Program-made: the position numbers and the translations under genes
Shown here: one piece after another, positions 60,010 through 64,000 of the stretch
Layout: each line of letters begins with the position of its first letter
Numbering within the stretch: position 1 is the stretch's first letter
The notes under the pieces: generated by a model
Database searches by the model: none
The model's input: only the letters and a program-made list of their open reading frames with translations
Told to the model about the DNA's origin: nothing
Assembly: GCA_027563935.2 (NCBI GenBank)
Contig: CM050454.1
Span: 46,962,596-47,026,595, forward strand
Origin: Costus lasius
Lineage: Eukaryota > Streptophyta > Magnoliopsida > Zingiberales > Costaceae
Direction of reading: 5' to 3'
DNA length: 64,000 bases

Positions 60010-60540
60010 CAAATTACGGGCGTGAAATTCCTTGCGGCAGTGCCGTAACATGCACAAAATTCTCGGGTCAGAAATATGCTGGAATTATGGCACCGTAAAA
60101 ATGGTTGCGGCACTACCGTAAAACTCAAAGAACCTTCGGATAAAAAATTGGCAGAATTTACGGTACCGTGAAAATGGTTACGGTACATTTTCATGGTACC
60201 GCCGTATTTTTCACAAAATTTCAAACAACTCTTAGGTAAGAAAACACTCAAAATTACGGTACCATAAAAAACTTTACGGTAATACCGTAAAAGATGCCGA
60301 ACTCTCGAAAAAATTTTCAGGCAAAATTACGCCTAGTGAAAATGCTTATGGTACTGCCATAAAAACTAAAAAAAACTTTCTGTTCAAAAATTACCCCAAA
60401 TTACGGCTCGAAAAATTCCTTACGGTAGTGCCGTAAAATGCTCAAAAGTTTCTGGTCGAAAAAGGACCAAAATTACGGTACCGTGATTTTTATTACGACA
60501 GTGCCTTATTTTGCGCAAAGTTTGATTTTTCCTGCAAAAA
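60010..60540. repeat. Hairpin-unit array in the C element interior
   Basis: About seven tandem imperfect units averaging about 75 bp. Consensus pattern: AATTACGGTACCGTGAAAAT, a short spacer, TTACGGCAGTGCCGTAAAA, then an A-rich linker with CTCxAAA/TTTCTGG-like words. The same unit type as in the LTR at 58044-58380. Confidence 0.75.
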
Positions 60541-60603
60541 GAGAAGAAAAAATAATTCTAAAAATAAACTAAAATAAAAAAAACTAACTAAAAAAAAGAG
60601 TGC

Positions 60604-60621
60604 TTGGGTTGCCTCCCAAGA
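60604..60621. other. Conserved hairpin motif of C elements
   Basis: CTTGGGTTGCCTCCCAAG followed by AAGCACTAATTTTT and a TAGCTTGACC stretch. A perfect match to the 34472 copy over the hairpin. Confidence 0.6.
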
Positions 60622-60663
60622 AGCACTAATTTTTAGGTCTATAGCTTGACCAAAAATCAAATT

Positions 60664-61626
60664 TCATGGTGAAGTAGGTGGATCAGCACCGTAGTAAATA
60701 GCATACAATTTTTTGCATTTCCGTTGTCCTAAAAGTTTTGCCACTAATCCAAACATCCAAAATTTAATATAAATCAAGATCGACATGGCTTTCTCAAATA
60801 TGTAGAAATTAAAATCAAAATTTTCAATTCCACTCAAAGGATATTCAATTATCTTCCTATATTTATCAAAAAGCAAAATCAATAGTTCTTTCTTCAAATT
60901 TATTTCTTCAATTGCAATAGGACTTTGATCAAAAGATTCATGTATTGGATCATGAAAATAGTCTTTCTGTCTCATATTAGATTACTCAATAAAGCATAAT
61001 TTTTCAAATAAATCAAAAGATTGAACATTAGATATGGGTAAAGCATTAGAGTCAAATTCTTCAATATTCACAATTATTAAATCTTTTTCAAGTTCCTCAT
61101 GTCCTTCATCAAATAATTTATTAATTTCAAAATTACCATCAAAATCAAAATGAGACCTTTCAAAATCAATTTCCTCATACCTTTCATCAGATTATTTATC
61201 AAAATAATCAATTTGAGAATCATCAAAATCAGAGTGCGATTCATCAATGTTTGCAAAAGAATCAATTTCAGAATTAATAGAATCAGATCTATCAACAAAT
61301 AGCTTATCATCAATTTCAAAATTATTACTAAGATCAGTGGGGGACTTTTGTAAATCAATTTCATCATGTCTTTCCACAAACAATTCACCATCAAAAGAAT
61401 CAATTTCAAAGTCATATGTAATTTTCAAATCTTTTTCAATTCCATCAGATTTAACCACAAACAAATTATCATCAAAATAATCAATTTCATAATTATCAGA
61501 ATGAGACTGAGATTTTTCAAAATCAATTTCAGAATCACGAGAATCAATTTCCTCAATTTTTAAATGAAATTCAGGTAAACTACCTTGTGCTATCTGGGTT
61601 TTTAACATTTTAGTATGAGTACGCAT
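60664..61626 (-). pseudogene. Acidic repeat ORF remnant in C element
   Basis: One minus-strand frame broken by two TAA stops (near 61192 and 60980). It begins with a helix-like stretch ending MLKTQIAQGSLPEF, which resembles the LxxQIAQLA...LPS segment after Athila/Tat Gag. It then becomes a highly acidic, Ser/Asp/Ile-rich region with repeated EIDxFDxxLFVxRxD-like units about 25-30 residues long. C-terminal part RKIIEYPLSG...KLLGQRKCKKLYAIYYG. No pol motif. The function of the acidic repeats is unknown. Confidence 0.55.
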
Positions 61627-61711
61627 ATTATCCTTCCTATAATTTATTTGTTTAAAGGTCTCATGTGACTACTCACTTTGTTTCATGAACTTTTCAAACA
61701 TCAACTCTAAG

Positions 61712-62203
61712 CTAGATTTTTTCAGTGTCCTCAAAGCATGGTTTAGAAATATGATTTGAGCAATCATCATAAAAAGAACTTGGTGAATTTTCCCATCTAA
61801 AATAATATTGATCATTTTGATGCCATGGTGAATTAGGATTTAAAAATTGGCAGTCAGAAATATAATGATCAAAACATCCACAAATATCACATCTAATAGA
61901 AGAATAAGATGTCATAATAGGGTGCATATAAGAATCTAACTTATCTTCAAGAGTGCATAATGAATCATCTTCATACTTACCTTGTGGCATGTATACCTCA
62001 CCTCTTTTAGTTGCCCATGAGTCATGATTAAAATACATATCTTCAAATCTATCAAGGACAGAAAGATTATCCAACACCAAACAATTTTTTTTTTTACTTT
62101 TTTCAAAATATATAAAAAAAATACAAAACATAAAACACAAACAAATTAAAAAAATTTCAGAAATCATGGGACATGAGTTTTTCCGCCCCTTCGAGTTTTT
62201 CAC
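61712..62203 (-). pseudogene. gag: Gag-like remnant with CCHC zinc knuckle
   Basis: Minus-strand frame of 163 codons. A hydrophobic stretch near its N-terminus (IFLICLCFMFCIFFIYF) may be spurious read-in. The C-terminal part contains CDICGCFDHYISDC, a clean C-X2-C-X4-H-X4-C knuckle, then an acidic tail. A run of six T (A on the coding strand) at 61717-61722 separates it from the frame that continues as SLELMFEKFMKQ and then MLKTQIAQ. One small indel or slip there would join them. I read it as a decayed Athila/Tat-type gag C-terminus. Confidence 0.55.
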
Positions 62204-62440
62204 TCAATTCGACTCCAAATCAAGTCGGATTTGAATCAAACTCTCCAAATTTGTTCCTTGAAGGGTTCCAGACTAATTAAAGTATAAAAAGAATATTTTT
62301 TGAGGGCAAAGTAGACTTTTTTGGACGAAGACAATCGGTGGTGGCAGTTAAGGCAAAACTCGGTTCTAGGGCAGAATTTCGGTGAGATTTCATGCAAAAG
62401 AGAGGATTGATCACTTCCACTTCGTCTCCAGATCATGGGG

Positions 62441-62754
62441 AAGCTTTTCTAATCACTTTCTTAGTGAATTCTTGTAATTTTGATAGGATTCGAATGCAAG
62501 TTTATTTAATATACATGCTGTTAACTATGAACATGAGCGAGTAAACCTTATTTCAGGATTTAGGGATGTAGCCCACTGACACTTATTAATTAAAAATTAT
62601 ATTTTTTTTGCTCTTCGTTAAGATGTTTATAGCATTGATTTGTTTAGAATTGTGTTTACTTCATAATTTACTCTAGCCAAGTATATTTGTGTTTTAGACG
62701 TTGCGAGAAGGACAGGGAGGTGAATTGCTATATTGGAACTAATCTATTAGATGT
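62441..62754. other. AT-rich junction, nothing recognised
   Basis: No conserved motif or ORF that I can support. The border between the C element and the right-hand copia lies somewhere here. Weak RNase H-like words start at about 62700. Confidence 0.4.
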
Positions 62755-62945
62755 CTAGACTCGCATGGAGTTGTAGCTCTTTCTTTTGTAAAAACCGAGC
62801 ATAACTTAGCCGATGGCTTGACCCAGGACTAAAATTCTAGAAGTATTGAGAGGAATGAGAATTAGCCTATAAGAAAGGCCTTTCAATGGTGGGAACCCAA
62901 CTTCTGTGATGAGAGATTCCTTGAAGGAGGTACAATATAGTAATA
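62755..62945 (+). pseudogene. pol: C-terminal pol (RNase H) remnant of another copia lineage
   Basis: Frame at 62755-62832 reads LDSHGVVALSFVKTEHNLADGLTQD then stop. This is the usual copia RNase H ending, where ENLADxLTK is the hallmark. After a frame slip the text continues RGMRISL and then NGGNPTSV, also typical of copia pol ends. It is a different lineage from A and B, whose endings read NLADPLTKPLAQQKH. The upstream pol is missing. Confidence 0.7.
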
Positions 62946-63453
62946 ATAAGTTGATTGACAGGCCAGGAAACACTTTAAAAAATAAAAATTATAAAATATT
63001 ATAGTGTATGAAAACTTATATAATAGAGTTATACCCTACACTGCCATTCCTGAGGATAGTCTTGTGTTTCTTATTGTAGTGGTAAAAAATTTTTTCTAAA
63101 GTGGTTAATTACTATGAAATGAGCCTCTACACTCATCCATTACAAGGATCCTCCTATATGAGAGTCCGTATATGACCACAGCTGAGGATATAAACAACCC
63201 TTTGAAACTCTCATGAAGATACACACGATCGGTTCTACCTTGTATTATGTATGAGATTGTTAAAGTCTGGGTTAAAAGAAAGTAGTTCAAGAGGAGTTCA
63301 CTAAATTTCCTTCAGATGGAGATATTTTTTCTAAGTAAAGAATATGTCTTTAAATGCACTTTACTGACCACATGATATAGACAAGGAGGAGTAGTTTAAT
63401 TTAATCTATTTTATCGAGTTTATTTATATGTAAGCACATTTTATGGGGAATTG
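62946..63453 (+). mobile_element. 3' untranslated region and putative PPT of right-hand copia
   Basis: About 500 bp of AT-rich non-coding DNA ending TTTTATGGGGAAT, a short purine-rich stretch next to the LTR start. Confidence 0.5.
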
Positions 63454-64000
63454 TTGGAATTTATAAAATTAAAACTTATCATTTTTTTTGTTTTCTCTAT
63501 TTTTACTAGGTTAATATTTTATTTATTTTACTTGCTATTATTTTATTATTTTAATTTAAGCAATGTTATTAGTGGAAAACATATGATAGCTATCAAATAT
63601 AATTCAATGACTCTAACTATGGGGGTTTAACCTATAAATAGGCATGTGACCTCTGGGTATATATACAATAGACAGTGCATAGCCCACTAGCATTTGTAAA
63701 ATCTCTCCCATAGCTTTCTTTCTCTTCTTTTGTAGCTCAAAGTTGAAAGAATGCCGATTAACTTCTCTGCGGTCGTGACTCACAGGAGATGAATACTGGT
63801 TGTATCCTAGGTAATCTGTTTGGATTAAGCTTGCACGAGAGCCCAAATATTCACCTAAGGATAACAAGTTTTTCCGTGCCTCCATGTTTTTCATTCTCAT
63901 TTTAACTTTGTTATTTTCATTGATTTTTATAGAAATATTTTTGTATACACTCATGCTGACAATTACATAAGTAAATTATATTATATTTATTATAAATATT
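63454..64000 (+). mobile_element. LTR of right-hand copia, cut by window edge
   Basis: Starts TGTTGGAATTTATAAAA after the purine stretch and runs out of the window. It contains CCTATAAATAGGC (63631-63643), a convincing plant TATA box, then CTCTCCC/TTCTTTTGT-type leader sequence. As a 3' LTR it is expected to extend beyond 64000. Confidence 0.6.
63632..63640 (+). promoter_or_regulatory. TATA box of right-hand copia LTR
   Basis: CTATAAATA in a TATAAATAGGC context about 180 bp into the LTR. Position and sequence suit a plant Pol II core promoter. The start site is not determined. Confidence 0.6.

Larger units (their letters stand above)
58613..62440 (-). mobile_element. Interior of C-type (Athila/Tat-like) element
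   Basis: Belongs with the split 3' LTR at 38955-58612. From the LTR rightward: AT-rich untranslated DNA, a duplicated GGTACCACTGCC block, a hairpin-unit array, the GGGTTGCCTCC hairpin, then gag-like ORF remnants. No pol domains. No tRNA-Asp PBS or 5' LTR was found to the right, so the 5' end has been lost or replaced. Confidence 0.6.

Noticed and set aside
58044..60540. CRISPR-like array
   Set aside because: Units are contiguous and imperfect without unique spacers, in plant transposon DNA.

Overview
This 64 kb window is plant nuclear DNA made almost entirely of nested LTR retrotransposons. I see no host gene, tRNA, rRNA or CRISPR array. The plant assignment rests on Ty1-copia polyproteins of the Angela/BARE type primed by initiator tRNA-Met, on Athila/Tat-like Ty3-gypsy relatives primed by tRNA-Asp, and on solo LTRs with 5-bp target-site duplications (TSDs). 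The species cannot be told from this sequence.

Four groups are present. Copia family A (Angela-like, LTR about 1.64-1.72 kb, starting TGTTGGGG on its own sense strand) has five internal-bearing copies and two solo LTRs. Copia family B is a distant relative of A, on the minus strand and heavily decayed. Family C comprises Athila/Tat-like, mostly non-coding elements on the minus strand with TGATG...CATCA-type LTR ends. A further copia lineage appears only at the right edge, on the plus strand.

Layout. 1-3383: element A1 (LTR, leader that has lost its PBS, gag start). At 3384 A2 is inserted in A1 gag, and at 7239 A3 is inserted in A2 gag. A3 (7239-16366) is complete, with two 1699-bp LTRs, a 5-bp TSD and an uninterrupted 1293-codon gag-pol frame. 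A2 resumes at 16372 and breaks off in reverse transcriptase near 19012. 19013-22872: unassigned DNA split by a solo A LTR, then C-type leader DNA. 22873-24884: a plus-strand B LTR split by a solo C LTR. About 24885-38954: minus-strand B element, inverted against that LTR, carrying a 1.44 kb LTR-like insertion and a 6.7 kb C element (30133-36844). 38955-58612: one C-type LTR blown apart by three A insertions: a solo LTR, A5 (41638-50734, nearly identical LTRs, one nonsense codon) and A4 (50922-57916, internally deleted). 58613 to about 62440: interior of that C element, with gag-like ORF remnants and a hairpin-repeat array. 62755-64000: tail and LTR of the further copia.

Intact A polyproteins carry gag, CCHC zinc knuckle, aspartic protease, integrase, reverse transcriptase and RNase H in copia order. 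A3 is the only copy here that looks protein-competent. The most interesting non-coding signals are a pair of covarying 13-nt palindromes 208 nt apart in every A leader, a gag start codon missing from three of five A copies, an array of about 72-bp hairpin units shared by LTR and interior of the C element, and three A insertions within about 250 ancestral bp of one C LTR. Element names A1-A5, B and C are local to this report. LTR comparisons and boundary calls were made by eye.
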